A stretch of DNA of 22,710 bases, taken from NCBI GenBank assembly GCA_004144935.1, contig SDZP01000026.1, positions 1 to 22,710 of the forward strand. Reading direction: 5' to 3'. A program made the translations under genes and the position numbers. Position 1 is the stretch's first letter. Each line of letters opens with the position of its first letter. This DNA is from Caulobacteraceae bacterium (GTDB lineage: Bacteria; Pseudomonadota; Alphaproteobacteria; Caulobacterales; Caulobacteraceae). The notes under the pieces are model-generated. The model saw nothing but the letters and a program-made list of their open reading frames with translations, was not told the origin of the DNA and did no database searches. Below, one piece after another: positions 8,675 to 15,958 of the stretch.

Positions 8675-11632
8675 ATGACCTGGGTTGCCATTATCGTCCT
8701 GAGCGTCGCCCTCTGGCGGCTTTGGGAGGACCACAAGGGTCTTCGCCGGCAGGCCATGGATCTGGGCGCTCGCCTGGAGCGGCTGGAGCAGCCTCTTCCT
8801 TCCGTGGTCAGGGAGACGCTCGCAGCGGCGCCCGAGGCGATTTCGCCTGTCGCGCACCCTGCGCCGAGGCCGCCGGACCTTAAGCCTGTCGAGCCTGCCG
8901 CCGCTCCCGTCCATGAGCCGGCTCCGTCCTGGCGCGACCCTGTCGAGCCTCAGTCCCGGCCCAGCCCGCCGATCAAGCCTCAATCAGCGCCGATCCGTCC
9001 GCCCGCGCCGACCATCAACCTGGGCGAACTGCTGGCTGAAAAGGGCCTTGCCTGGCTCGGCGGCGGCGCCTTGGTGCTCGGCGGAGTCTTCCTTGTCGGC
9101 TACGCGGCCCAGCAGGGCTGGTTCACGCCCATCGTACGGCTGATCTCGGCCGTGGGGCTTGCCGGCGTCATGCTGGCCGCATCCGAACTGCTGCGCCGTC
9201 GCCCGGGCCCGCGCCAGCAGGCGCTGGCCTCGGCCGTCCTGGCCGGGGCCGGGGCCAGCACCCTCTACGCCACCCTTTGGGCGGCCTATGCCCTCTATGG
9301 CTACATCGGTCCGGGCATGGCGGCGGTGCTGCTGCTCGCCGTATCGGCCCTGCTTCTGGCGCTGTCGCGCGACCGGCGCGAGCCGCTGGCGCTCATGGCC
9401 CTGCTCGGCGCCCTCATCGCACCCTTGATCACCGAGCCGAACAACTGGAACGACGTAGCCCTCCTGCTCCATACTGTCGGCATCACTGCCGCCGGCCTGA
9501 TCGTCGCCCACCGGCGTCGGTGGCAGGCCGCCGCCCTGGCCGCCTCGGCAGGCGGGTTGATTCTGCACCTCGCCACCACAGCCGACGGCGAGCCCTGGCG
9601 GCAGCTCCTGACCCCGTTGCTGCTGGTCGCTCTGACCATCGGCTGGCGCAGCCGCCGGGGGGAAGGGCCCGGCCGCCTGATTTCGGCGGTGCTGCCGGTC
9701 GCCACCCTGCTCGCCACCCTGTCGCTGCTGATCCCCTTCGGCGCCATCCGCGACGCAGCCGTCGTCGCCGGCGCGACCGCCGCCGGCCTCGCGCTCATCG
9801 GCCTGGTCGCCCTCTCCGCCCGGCGCGGCTGGGCCAGCGGCTGGCTGCTCGCCGCCCCCACCGGCCTGCTGGTCGCTGGCCTGGCGCTCGATATCGCCTT
9901 CGCTCACGGGGCGGTGGTCGCCACCGCCCGGGTCGGCGCCCTGCTGGCCATCGCCGGGCTGACCGCCGCCAGCCTGGCGGTGTTCCGCGCGCCGACGTCC
10001 GGCCCCGCCCCAGCCCCCGGGGCCGTCGGCGCCTTCCTCCTCGCCCAGCTGGCCGGCTTCGGCCTGCCGAGCCTGGCCGGCGCCGGCATGGTGCTGCTGG
10101 GCGCCCTGATAGCCCTTGCCGCCGCCGCCATCCTGGGTCGCCGTCCCGTCAGCGACCGCCACCACGACGCCTGGACCCTGTCGGCCGCCGCCGGCCTGCT
10201 GATGGCCGTGTTCATCGCCGCGCCTGACTGGAGCCACCCGGCAGCCTTCGCCGGCATGGCCCTGGTCTTCGCCCTGGCGCAGCGACGCCTCGGCTGGCTC
10301 GCCCTGAGCATCGCCGCCATGGCCGCCGTTGGCCTGGCGACATCGGCGGCCCTGGCGCCGGACTTCATCCGCACCGCCTTGCAGAGCCTGGGCGGAACCC
10401 GCCAGGCCGTCGCCGCCTGCCTCGGCGCGGCCGGCCTCGCCGCCCTCGCCGCCTGGCGCCTGCGGCCTGCCCCGCCGCTCGGCGCGGCCCGGCAGGTGCT
10501 GGCCACCGCCGGGGTCGGCCTTGGCCTGATTGGCGCCTTCCTGGCCTTGCGATTCGCCGCCATCGGCGACAGCCCGGCCATCGGCCTGCTGCTGGAATCG
10601 TCGCTGCGCACCCTGCTGCTGGCTATGGCGGGAGCCTCCGCCCTGCTGATGTTGCGGGACGTGAAGGGCCTGATCGCCCGCCTCGGACCCCACGTCCTGC
10701 TCGGCATGGCCCTGGCCAACGCCGTCGCCGGTCAGTTGCTGTGGCTCAATCCCTGGTGGGGCGCCGAGCGACAGGTCGTCGAGGCCGCGCCGGTCATCAA
10801 CATCCTGCTGCTCGCCTACCTGGCGCCGGCCGCCGTGCTTGGCGTCGCCTCGACGCGGCTCTACCGCCGGCCCGAACTGCTTCCCGCCCGCGTCTATGGC
10901 GCGGCCGCCGCCCTGCTGGCCTTCGTGTGGGCCATGCTGGAACTTCGCCACCATTTCCACGGCCCGTCGCTGTGGCGCGGCGCGACCAGCTTCGCCGAAC
11001 TGGCCTGCCTGGGCGCTCTGGCGCCCCTGACGCCGCTGGTGCTGCGCCGGTTCGCCCCGGCCGCGGCCCAGGCCGACGCCGAGCGCACGGCGCGCCGAAT
11101 CGCACAGGTCGCCCTGCCCCTCACCCTGCTGGTGGTGGGCGTCCTCACCGCGCCCTGGTGGGGCCCGGTCGGCGCTCCGCTGGGGGCGCCCTGGATCGCC
11201 GGACCGGCCCTGCTGGCCATCGCCGCGCTCGCGGCCCTCAACGCGCGGGCCCTGACCGGGCAGGCCCGGGAAACGGCCTTGGTGGTCGCGGCCGCCTTCG
11301 CCATGGTCCTTCTGACCTTGGCGACCCGCTGGGGCTTCCACCCGGCCGACCTGGAGGCCCCGGTCGGCAGCCGACTGGAGACCTGGACCTTCTCGGCGCT
11401 GTGGGCCCTGTTCGGCGCTGGCCTGCTCACCCTGGGCTCGTCCAGGCGCGAGCGCTCGCTTCGCTGGATGGCGTTGGGCATCCTGTTCGCCACTGCCGGC
11501 AAGGTGCTGTTCTTCGACATGGCCAGCCTCGACGGCGTCATCCGCGCCGCCAGCTTCCTGGCCGTCGGCGCCCTGATGGTGGCGGCCGCCGTCCTGGCCC
11601 GCCGCCTCGGCCGCAGTGACGAGAAAGGCTAA
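8675..11632 (+). CDS. DUF2339 large polytopic membrane protein
   Basis: About 985-residue inner-membrane protein of unknown function. The start is ATG 8675, 6 nt after CGGAGGA (8662-8668); an earlier in-frame start at 8609 lacks this signal. Residues 1-15 form a first hydrophobic segment (MTWVAIIVLSVALW). A short charged helix follows (WEDHKGLRRQAMDLGARLERLE), then a Pro-rich linker (about 60-118) with PAAAPVHEPAPS and PSPPIKPQSAPIRPP. From NLGELLAEKGLAWLGGGALVLGG onward there are more than twenty hydrophobic segments to the C-terminus. The NLGELLAEKGLAWLGG start of the membrane domain and the overall length match DUF2339. It stands alone between an operator-like palindrome and a strong terminator. 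I assign no reaction. Confidence 0.85.
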   Translation: MTWVAIIVLSVALWRLWEDHKGLRRQAMDLGARLERLEQPLPSVVRETLAAAPEAISPVAHPAPRPPDLKPVEPAAAPVHEPAPSWRDPVEPQSRPSPPIKPQSAPIRPPAPTINLGELLAEKGLAWLGGGALVLGGVFLVGYAAQQGWFTPIVRLISAVGLAGVMLAASELLRRRPGPRQQALASAVLAGAGASTLYATLWAAYALYGYIGPGMAAVLLLAVSALLLALSRDRREPLALMALLGALIAPLITEPNNWNDVALLLHTVGITAAGLIVAHRRRWQAAALAASAGGLILHLATTADGEPWRQLLTPLLLVALTIGWRSRRGEGPGRLISAVLPVATLLATLSLLIPFGAIRDAAVVAGATAAGLALIGLVALSARRGWASGWLLAAPTGLLVAGLALDIAFAHGAVVATARVGALLAIAGLTAASLAVFRAPTSGPAPAPGAVGAFLLAQLAGFGLPSLAGAGMVLLGALIALAAAAILGRRPVSDRHHDAWTLSAAAGLLMAVFIAAPDWSHPAAFAGMALVFALAQRRLGWLALSIAAMAAVGLATSAALAPDFIRTALQSLGGTRQAVAACLGAAGLAALAAWRLRPAPPLGAARQVLATAGVGLGLIGAFLALRFAAIGDSPAIGLLLESSLRTLLLAMAGASALLMLRDVKGLIARLGPHVLLGMALANAVAGQLLWLNPWWGAERQVVEAAPVINILLLAYLAPAAVLGVASTRLYRRPELLPARVYGAAAALLAFVWAMLELRHHFHGPSLWRGATSFAELACLGALAPLTPLVLRRFAPAAAQADAERTARRIAQVALPLTLLVVGVLTAPWWGPVGAPLGAPWIAGPALLAIAALAALNARALTGQARETALVVAAAFAMVLLTLATRWGFHPADLEAPVGSRLETWTFSALWALFGAGLLTLGSSRRERSLRWMALGILFATAGKVLFFDMASLDGVIRAASFLAVGALMVAAAVLARRLGRSDEKG

Positions 11633-11671
11633 TATTTACGATTGGTTAACCATAAAAGCCGAGTTTCCGGC

Positions 11672-11688
11672 TGTCTTCCTTGAAGACA
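11672..11688 (+). other. Small hairpin after the DUF2339 stop
   Basis: TGTCTTC-CTT-GAAGACA is a perfect 7-bp stem with a 3-nt loop. It sits between the DUF2339 stop codon and the intrinsic terminator, with no T run of its own. A 5-bp stem (AGCCG 11657-11661, CGGCT 11668-11672) abuts it. It may add to 3' end structure of the transcript. Confidence 0.4.
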
Positions 11689-11710
11689 CCCCACCATCAC
11701 CGACTTTGAA

Positions 11711-11739
11711 AGCCCGGCCCTCGCGCCGGGCTATTTTTT
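11711..11739 (+). terminator. Rho-independent terminator after the DUF2339 gene
   Basis: AGCCCGGC (11711-11718) pairs with GCCGGGCT (11725-11732) across a 6-nt loop and is followed by A and six T (11734-11739). This is a textbook intrinsic terminator and separates the DUF2339 transcript from the tRNA gene. Confidence 0.9.
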
Positions 11740-11753
11740 CGCACCTCAACCGC

Positions 11754-11782
11754 TTGCAAGGTCGTCCCTCCCGGCGTATACG
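11754..11782 (+). promoter_or_regulatory. Promoter for tRNA-Asn
   Basis: TTGCAA (11754-11759) and TATACG (11777-11782) are separated by exactly 17 nt, and the tRNA begins about 20 nt downstream, right after the previous terminator. Elements and spacing fit a housekeeping-sigma promoter. Confidence 0.65.
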
Positions 11783-11801
11783 CGCCCTCCTTCCAACGTG
11801 A

Positions 11802-11877
11802 TCCTCGATAGCTCAGTTGGTAGAGCAGTCGGCTGTTAACCGACTTGTCGCAGGTTCGAGTCCTGCTCGGGGAGCCA
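11802..11877 (+). tRNA. tRNA-Asn (anticodon GTT)
   Basis: A full cloverleaf is readable. The acceptor strand TCCTCGA pairs with TCGGGGA (one T-G wobble). The D arm is GCTCAGTTGGTAGAGC, the anticodon stem GTCGG/CCGAC encloses CTGTTAA with anticodon GTT, and the T arm contains GGTTCGAGTCC. The discriminator is G and CCA is encoded. Total length is 76 nt. The GTT anticodon reads AAC and AAU, so the charge is asparagine. Confidence 0.97.
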
Positions 11878-12079
11878 CGGAAGTTTTCTACGCCAGCGGG
11901 CGATGCCGCGCCGGATCGTAGACAAACTCCCACACAGATTGATGCGGCCGCTTCGCCAGCGTGAACACACTGCGCTGTCCCGGATTCCGTCCCGGCGTGG
12001 TCGCCCTCCAAAGGCCGGCCGGAAGCTGACGCTTCCGGCCTCCTGAGCGGCAGCGCCAGCCGTAGGAGGCCCGGGCGGC
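11878..12079. other. Intergenic region between tRNA-Asn and cupin gene
   Basis: About 200 bp with no supported gene. It contains a strong hairpin (GGCCGGAAGC 12017-12026, loop TGAC, GCTTCCGGCC 12031-12040; 10 perfect pairs). Read leftward the hairpin is followed by GGCCTTTGG, so it may end the cupin transcript despite a poor U run. TCTACG (11887-11892) and CGTAGA (11917-11922) form a weaker inverted repeat just after the tRNA. The flank shows no obvious integrase or attachment-site remains. Confidence 0.5.
12017..12040 (-). terminator. Strong 10-bp hairpin downstream of cupin gene
   Basis: GGCCGGAAGC-TGAC-GCTTCCGGCC is a perfect 10-bp stem with a tetraloop, between convergent transcripts (tRNA-Asn rightward, cupin leftward). 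Leftward it is followed by only three U. It most likely acts as a weak terminator or 3' stabiliser. Confidence 0.5.
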
Positions 12080-12469
12080 CTACTCCGTGGTCTTGCCGTC
12101 GAAATGCTCCTCCTGCTCCTCGGCCTTGGTGGCGTGGAGGACGCCGTCCCGGTGCTCGGGCGGGCCGTAGAGGGTATAGAGGCGCAGCGGGGCCGTGCCC
12201 GTATTGATCACATTGTGCCGGGCGCCGGCGGGCACGATGACCGCGTCGTCGTCCTTCACCGGGGTGCGCACGCCGTCGATCTCCACCGCCCCGGCCCCTT
12301 CCTCGATGCGAAAGAACTGGTCGTGGGTCTCATGCACCTCGGCCCCGATCTCCTCGCTCGGCTGCAGGGTCATCAGCACCAGTTGCAGGTGCTTGCCGGT
12401 GTAGAGCACCTTGCGGAACGCGTCGTTGCCGACGGTCAGCGCCTCGATATTGTCGATGAAACCCTTCAT
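12080..12469 (-). CDS. Single-domain cupin protein
   Basis: 129-residue cytoplasmic protein with no signal peptide. The first cupin motif is degenerate but recognisable (VHETHDQFFRIEEGAG; two His and a Glu for a metal). The second is near canonical (VPAGARHNVINTG; P-x-G-x2-H-x3-N). The family includes isomerases, dioxygenases and sugar- or stress-linked proteins; nothing here fixes the reaction. The C-terminus is charged (KAEEQEEHFDGKTTE). The ATG follows a Shine-Dalgarno-like GAGGG. It stands alone, leftward, with a hairpin downstream. Confidence 0.85.
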   Translation of the reverse strand: MKGFIDNIEALTVGNDAFRKVLYTGKHLQLVLMTLQPSEEIGAEVHETHDQFFRIEEGAGAVEIDGVRTPVKDDDAVIVPAGARHNVINTGTAPLRLYTLYGPPEHRDGVLHATKAEEQEEHFDGKTTE

Positions 12470-12564
12470 GCCACCCTCTTTGCCGACACTAACGCGGCTC
12501 CCCCGCTAGATAGGCAGTCCGGGGAACGGTTCGAGGCCGCCGGGCGAGAATCGCAGGCGAAATC

Positions 12565-13068
12565 CTATCCGCCCGCATCCAGCCACGCCTGCTCGGCCGC
12601 CTCCACCGCCGCCTCGGCCCTGGCGGTGGCCTGTTCGACCTTCGCCTGCTCGGCGGCCAGGGCCTTGCGCGCGGCCTCGACCGCGGCCTCCAGGCCAGCC
12701 AGGCGTTGCTCGCCGGCCTCGCGGACCGCCTCCAGCGCCTTGCGCGCCTTGTCCAGTCTGGCGCGGCTCGGCGCCTTGCGCGGCGCCTGGCCCTTCGAAG
12801 CCTCGGCCAGGGCGCCCGACCAGTCGCTTTCGGCCGGCCCCGCAGAGAATTTGCCGCCGGCCTTGGGGCGCTTGAGGGGCACGCCGGGCTGGGCGTTGGC
12901 CGCCTTGATCAGCTCCGGCTCCCTGGTGACATCGGCGAGGCCCTGGGCGAACAGGTTCTGGTGCACGCCGAACGCCTCCAACGCCGCCTTCTGGTTCGGG
13001 GCGGCGACGATCCACTGGTTCAGGCCGTCGATCTCGGCGGTGTAGGTGCGCAGCGGCCCCTTAGCCAT
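12565..13068 (-). CDS. Unrecognised coiled-coil protein overlapping the DNA ligase gene
   Basis: 167 residues. I do not recognise a family. Residues 1-50 look like a small folded domain (TYTAEIDGLNQWIVAAPNQK, ALEAFGVHQNLFAQGL). Residues 51-100 are a basic Pro/Gly-rich linker. About 105-163 form a long Ala/Glu/Lys/Arg helix with heptad-like spacing (LDKARKALEAVREAGEQRL), probably a coiled coil, so TolA-like database labels would reflect composition only. The ATG is embedded in the ligase stop region (ATGGCTAA, 8-nt overlap), so it depends on ligase translation. A longer reading from 13143 would overlap the ligase by 80 nt and begins with low-complexity residues; it is rejected. No signal peptide. 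A role alongside the ligase is inference from coupling alone. Confidence 0.75.
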   Translation of the reverse strand: MAKGPLRTYTAEIDGLNQWIVAAPNQKAALEAFGVHQNLFAQGLADVTREPELIKAANAQPGVPLKRPKAGGKFSAGPAESDWSGALAEASKGQAPRKAPSRARLDKARKALEAVREAGEQRLAGLEAAVEAARKALAAEQAKVEQATARAEAAVEAAEQAWLDAGG

Positions 13069-14041
13069 GATCGCCCTCGATCTGCTCGCGCCGGCATTGC
13101 GACGGCGCCTTGTCGGGCCGGAAGCGGACCAGCTTCGTCCCATGGCGGAAACGTCCGCCCGAGACGTGATCGTAGCTCACCTCGACCACCAGGCTTGGCT
13201 GTAGCGGCTCCCACTGCGCCGAGCGCTCGGTGCTCCAGCGGCTGGGCCCGCCGGGGGCGTCGCCGGTGAAGCCGGGCCCGCCGCGCAGGGCTTCCAGCTT
13301 TTTGGTCAGCCCCGCGCGGTCGGCCGCCGCAATGCCGGAGGTGAAACCGACATGGTCGAGCTTGCCGTCCTTGTCGTAGAGCCCGAGCAGCAGGGAGCCG
13401 ACGACCGGCTTGCCGCTGGCGTAGCGAAAGCCGCCGACCACACAGTCGGCCGTGCGCTGGCGCTTGACCTTGATCATGGCCCGCTCACCCGGGAGGTAGG
13501 GCCCGTCCAGGCGCTTGGCGATGACGCCCTCATACGCGCCGTTCAGCCAGCCCAGGGCCTCGGCGCGGTCCGCCGTGCCGGGGGTCAGGGTCAGGGTCAG
13601 GGTCAGGGTCGGCTCCGGATTGGCCGCCACAAAGGCCGACAGCCTGGCCCTCCGGTCGGCCAGGGGCTGCGCCATCAGGGAATGGCCATCCTCCTGCAGC
13701 ATGTCGAACAGGGTCAGCCGCGCCGGCGTTTCCCGGGCCAGCCGCGCGATCCGGCTGGCGGCGGGATGCAGCCGCTGCTGCAGGGCCTCGAACGACGGCG
13801 GCTGGCCGACGAGCAGTTCGCCGTCGATGACGAACCGCCTGGCGGGCAGGGCCGCGATCCGTTCGACCACCTCCGGGAAGTAGCGGCCGAGGGGCTTGCC
13901 CGACTTGGCCTGCAGGTTGACCTCGTCCCCATCCCGCATCGCCAGGCAGCGAAAGCCGTCCCATTTGGGCTCGAACCACCAGGCCTCGTCCTGCGGCAAC
14001 TCAGGCTGGGATCGGGCTTCCATCGGGGCGATGACCTGCAT
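13061..14041 (-). CDS. ATP-dependent DNA ligase (LigD/LigC-type ligase domain)
   Basis: Seals DNA nicks through a lysyl-AMP intermediate. The family serves non-homologous end joining or other repair and is separate from the NAD-dependent replicative ligase. The adenylation motif is EPKWDGFR with nucleophile K26. Other nucleotidyltransferase motifs are FVIDGELLV, EGVIAKRL and MIKVKRQ. The C-terminal OB-type domain (about 195-326) includes VVEVSYDHVSGGRFRHGT and LVRFRPDK. At about 326 residues it is a stand-alone ligase domain without the polymerase or nuclease domains of full LigD; no Ku gene is in the window. The start may be ATG 14041 or ATG 14023 (MEARSQPELP). An EcfG-like promoter lies just upstream. 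A hexanucleotide repeat interrupts the protein at PEPTLTLTLTLTPG. It overlaps the downstream coiled-coil gene. Confidence 0.93.
   Translation of the reverse strand: MQVIAPMEARSQPELPQDEAWWFEPKWDGFRCLAMRDGDEVNLQAKSGKPLGRYFPEVVERIAALPARRFVIDGELLVGQPPSFEALQQRLHPAASRIARLARETPARLTLFDMLQEDGHSLMAQPLADRRARLSAFVAANPEPTLTLTLTLTPGTADRAEALGWLNGAYEGVIAKRLDGPYLPGERAMIKVKRQRTADCVVGGFRYASGKPVVGSLLLGLYDKDGKLDHVGFTSGIAAADRAGLTKKLEALRGGPGFTGDAPGGPSRWSTERSAQWEPLQPSLVVEVSYDHVSGGRFRHGTKLVRFRPDKAPSQCRREQIEGDHG
13582..13611. repeat. GGGTCA hexanucleotide tandem repeat inside the ligase gene
   Basis: Four perfect GGGTCA units followed by GGGTCG. On the coding strand they read as alternating Thr-Leu (TLTLTLTL). Because the unit is 6 nt, gain or loss of units keeps the frame and changes the protein by two residues per unit. 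Confidence 0.93.
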
Positions 14042-14049
14042 GCAGGCCT

Positions 14050-14074
14050 AACGCTCCGGGCGCCGCCCTGTTCA
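14050..14074 (-). promoter_or_regulatory. EcfG-like promoter for the ligase gene
   Basis: Read leftward: TGAAC (14074-14070), 16 nt, CGTT (14053-14050). The alphaproteobacterial general-stress sigma factor (EcfG/SigT) consensus is GGAAC-N16/17-CGTT, so this differs at one base. Transcription would start only a few bases before ATG 14041, which favours ATG 14023 or a nearly leaderless transcript. Confidence 0.5.
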
Positions 14075-14107
14075 CAGGCTTGCGATCCGGCCCGGGAGAG
14101 ACCGCCG

Positions 14108-14135
14108 GGAACATACCGCGCCCGAACCGCTTGTT
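14108..14135 (+). promoter_or_regulatory. Possible EcfG-like -35 upstream of the SRPBCC operon
   Basis: GGAAC (14108-14112) matches the EcfG -35 exactly and lies 44 nt before the SRPBCC start. The -10 is poor: GCTT at N16, or TTGTT further down, instead of CGTT. A 5-bp inverted repeat TGTTG/CAACA (14132-14136, 14142-14146) lies just before the Shine-Dalgarno. Confidence 0.3.
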
Positions 14136-14155
14136 GCCTCCCAACAGGAGAACCC

Positions 14156-14746
14156 ATGTCCAAATCCGAAGAGCACATTGCCGACGCCCTGAAGAGCGAT
14201 GCGCCCCTGACCGCCGCAAAGCACCAGCGCGACATCGCCAAGCCGATCGCCGAATCCCGCGACTGGAACGAGGCGGCGCTGGCCGGCCGCACCGTCACCA
14301 TCAACAAGCCCCGGCAGGAGCTCTACGCCTTCTGGCGGGACTTCCAGAACCTCAGCACCTTCATGGAGAACGTCGAGAGCGTCACCCCGGGCGACGGCGA
14401 CACCAGCCATTGGGTGATCAAGTCGCCGTTCGGCACGGTCGAGTGGGACAGCATCCTGACCGAGGACGTTCCCGGCGAATTGCTGGCCTGGGAGTCCGCC
14501 CCGGGCGCCGACATCAAGAACGCCGGCCGCATCGAATTCCGCGACAACAGCGCCGGTCGCGGCACCGAGGTCACCGCCATCATCGCCTACGACCCGCCCG
14601 GCGGCGACATCGGCAAGCTGATCGCCAAGCTGTTCCAGAAGGAACCGAAGATCCAGGCGCGCCGCGAACTGCGCCGCTTCAAGCAGCTGATGGAGACCGG
14701 CGAGATCTCCACCGCCAAGTCCAATAGCGCCGACAAGCGCCCGTAA
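14156..14746 (+). CDS. SRPBCC/cyclase-dehydrase family protein
   Basis: 196-residue protein. After a polar N-terminal tail (about 1-40), residues 48-185 form a START/Bet v1-like fold domain, recognisable from VTINKPRQELYAFWRDFQNL, FMENVESVTPGDGDTSHWVI, TEVTAIIAYDPPGGDIGKLI and a C-terminal helix ARRELRRFKQLMETGEI. Such domains bind hydrophobic ligands; the bacterial subgroup with AFWRDFQNL is linked to envelope or stress functions without a known reaction. The ATG follows AGGAGA. It is the first gene of an operon, with the zinc dehydrogenase 25 nt downstream, and diverges from the DNA ligase gene. No signal peptide is visible. Confidence 0.87.
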   Translation: MSKSEEHIADALKSDAPLTAAKHQRDIAKPIAESRDWNEAALAGRTVTINKPRQELYAFWRDFQNLSTFMENVESVTPGDGDTSHWVIKSPFGTVEWDSILTEDVPGELLAWESAPGADIKNAGRIEFRDNSAGRGTEVTAIIAYDPPGGDIGKLIAKLFQKEPKIQARRELRRFKQLMETGEISTAKSNSADKRP

Positions 14747-14771
14747 CCCTTACAACAGACTGGAATTCCTC

Positions 14772-15947
14772 ATGCGCGCCCTTACCTGGCACGGCAAGCA
14801 CGACGTCCGCATGGACACCGTTCCCGATCCGGAGATTCTCAATCCCCGCGACTGCATCATCAAGGTCACCTCGACCGCCATCTGCGGCTCCGACCTGCAC
14901 CTCTACGACAGCTTCATCCCCGGCATGGTCCCGGGCGACATCCTCGGCCATGAGTTCATGGGCGAGGTGGTCGAGGTCGGCTCCGGCAACAGCCAGTTGA
15001 AGAAGGGCCAGCGAGTCGTCGTCCCCTTCGTCATCGCCTGCGGCAGCTGTTTCCACTGCGGCAAGCAGCAGTTCAGCGCCTGCGAAAACTCCAACACCGC
15101 CGACACCGCCGACATCGGCGAGGTCGCCTACGGCAGTCAGATGAGCGGCCTGTTCGGCTACAGCCACATGACCGGCGGCTACGCCGGCGGCCAGGCCGAG
15201 TACGTCCGCGTCCCCTACTCCGACGTTGGCCCGCTGGTCATCCCGGACGGGCTGGAAGACGACAAGGTGCTGTTCCTGTCCGACATCCTGCCGACCGGCT
15301 GGATGGCGGCCGAGAACTGTCAGATCGAACAGGGCGACACTGTCGCTGTCTGGGGCTGCGGGCCGGTCGGCCTGTTCGCCATCCAGAGCGCGTTCCTGCA
15401 GGGCGCCCACCGGGTGATCGCCATCGACCACTATCCGGGCCGCCTGGCGCTGGCCGCCGGCATGGGGGCGGAGATCCTCAACTACCATGACGTCAAGGTC
15501 CGCGAGGCCCTGATGGAGATGACCGGCGGCATAGGTCCGGACGCCTGCATCGACGCGGTCGGGCTGGAGGCCCACGGCTTCACCCCCGACAACGTCATCG
15601 ACGCGGTCAAGGCCGCCACCCGCACCGGCACCGACCGGCCGCACGTCCTGCGCGAGGTGCTGATGGCCTGCCGCCCGGGCGGCCGCGTCTCCGTCCCCGG
15701 GGTCTACGGCGGCTTCATGGACAAGTTCCCGGTCGGGGCGATGATGGAGAAAGGCCTGCAGATCAAGACCGGCCAGACCCACGTCCAGAAGTACCTGCGT
15801 CCGCTGCTGGAAATGATCGGCGAGGGCAAGATCGACACCACCTTCCTGATCAGCCATCGCCTGCCGCTCGAGGAAGCCCCCGAGGGCTACCGCATGTTCA
15901 AGGAAGAACAGAACGACTGCACCAAGGTCGTGCTGAAGGCCAACTGA
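14772..15947 (+). CDS. Zinc-dependent alcohol dehydrogenase (glutathione-independent formaldehyde dehydrogenase-like)
   Basis: 391-residue medium-chain dehydrogenase. Catalytic zinc ligands are likely C38 (TAICGSDLH) and H60-E61 (GHEF). The structural zinc set is C90, C93, C96 and C104. The Rossmann motif is VWGCGPVGLFAIQ, with an acidic residue after the second strand (AIDHYPGRL) pointing to NAD. Length and the insertion around 105-135 place it with the formaldehyde dehydrogenase-like branch of zinc ADHs, but the substrate cannot be read from the sequence. The Shine-Dalgarno is weak (GGAATT). It lies between SRPBCC and SDR genes in one operon; an aldehyde or alcohol detoxifying role under stress is inference. 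Confidence 0.9.
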   Translation: MRALTWHGKHDVRMDTVPDPEILNPRDCIIKVTSTAICGSDLHLYDSFIPGMVPGDILGHEFMGEVVEVGSGNSQLKKGQRVVVPFVIACGSCFHCGKQQFSACENSNTADTADIGEVAYGSQMSGLFGYSHMTGGYAGGQAEYVRVPYSDVGPLVIPDGLEDDKVLFLSDILPTGWMAAENCQIEQGDTVAVWGCGPVGLFAIQSAFLQGAHRVIAIDHYPGRLALAAGMGAEILNYHDVKVREALMEMTGGIGPDACIDAVGLEAHGFTPDNVIDAVKAATRTGTDRPHVLREVLMACRPGGRVSVPGVYGGFMDKFPVGAMMEKGLQIKTGQTHVQKYLRPLLEMIGEGKIDTTFLISHRLPLEEAPEGYRMFKEEQNDCTKVVLKAN

Positions 15948-15958
15948 GGATGACGAAC

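Noticed and set aside
8984..11341. Leftward open frame of 785 codons opposite DUF2339
   Set aside because: Gly/Gln/Arg-rich low complexity with no domain; mirror of a hydrophobic high-GC gene with a good Shine-Dalgarno.
11802..11922. tRNA-Asn as an integration site for a mobile element
   Set aside because: No integrase, no repeated tRNA 3' end and no change of base composition downstream.
11697..12011. Leftward reading frame of 104 codons over the tRNA-Asn region
   Set aside because: Its central peptide (SRTRTCDKSVNSRLLYQL) is the well-known false translation of an antisense tRNA; the tRNA itself is certain.
13352..14155. Long 5' extension of the SRPBCC frame back to 13352
   Set aside because: It runs antisense through the ligase; homology and the AGGAGA signal place the start at 14156.
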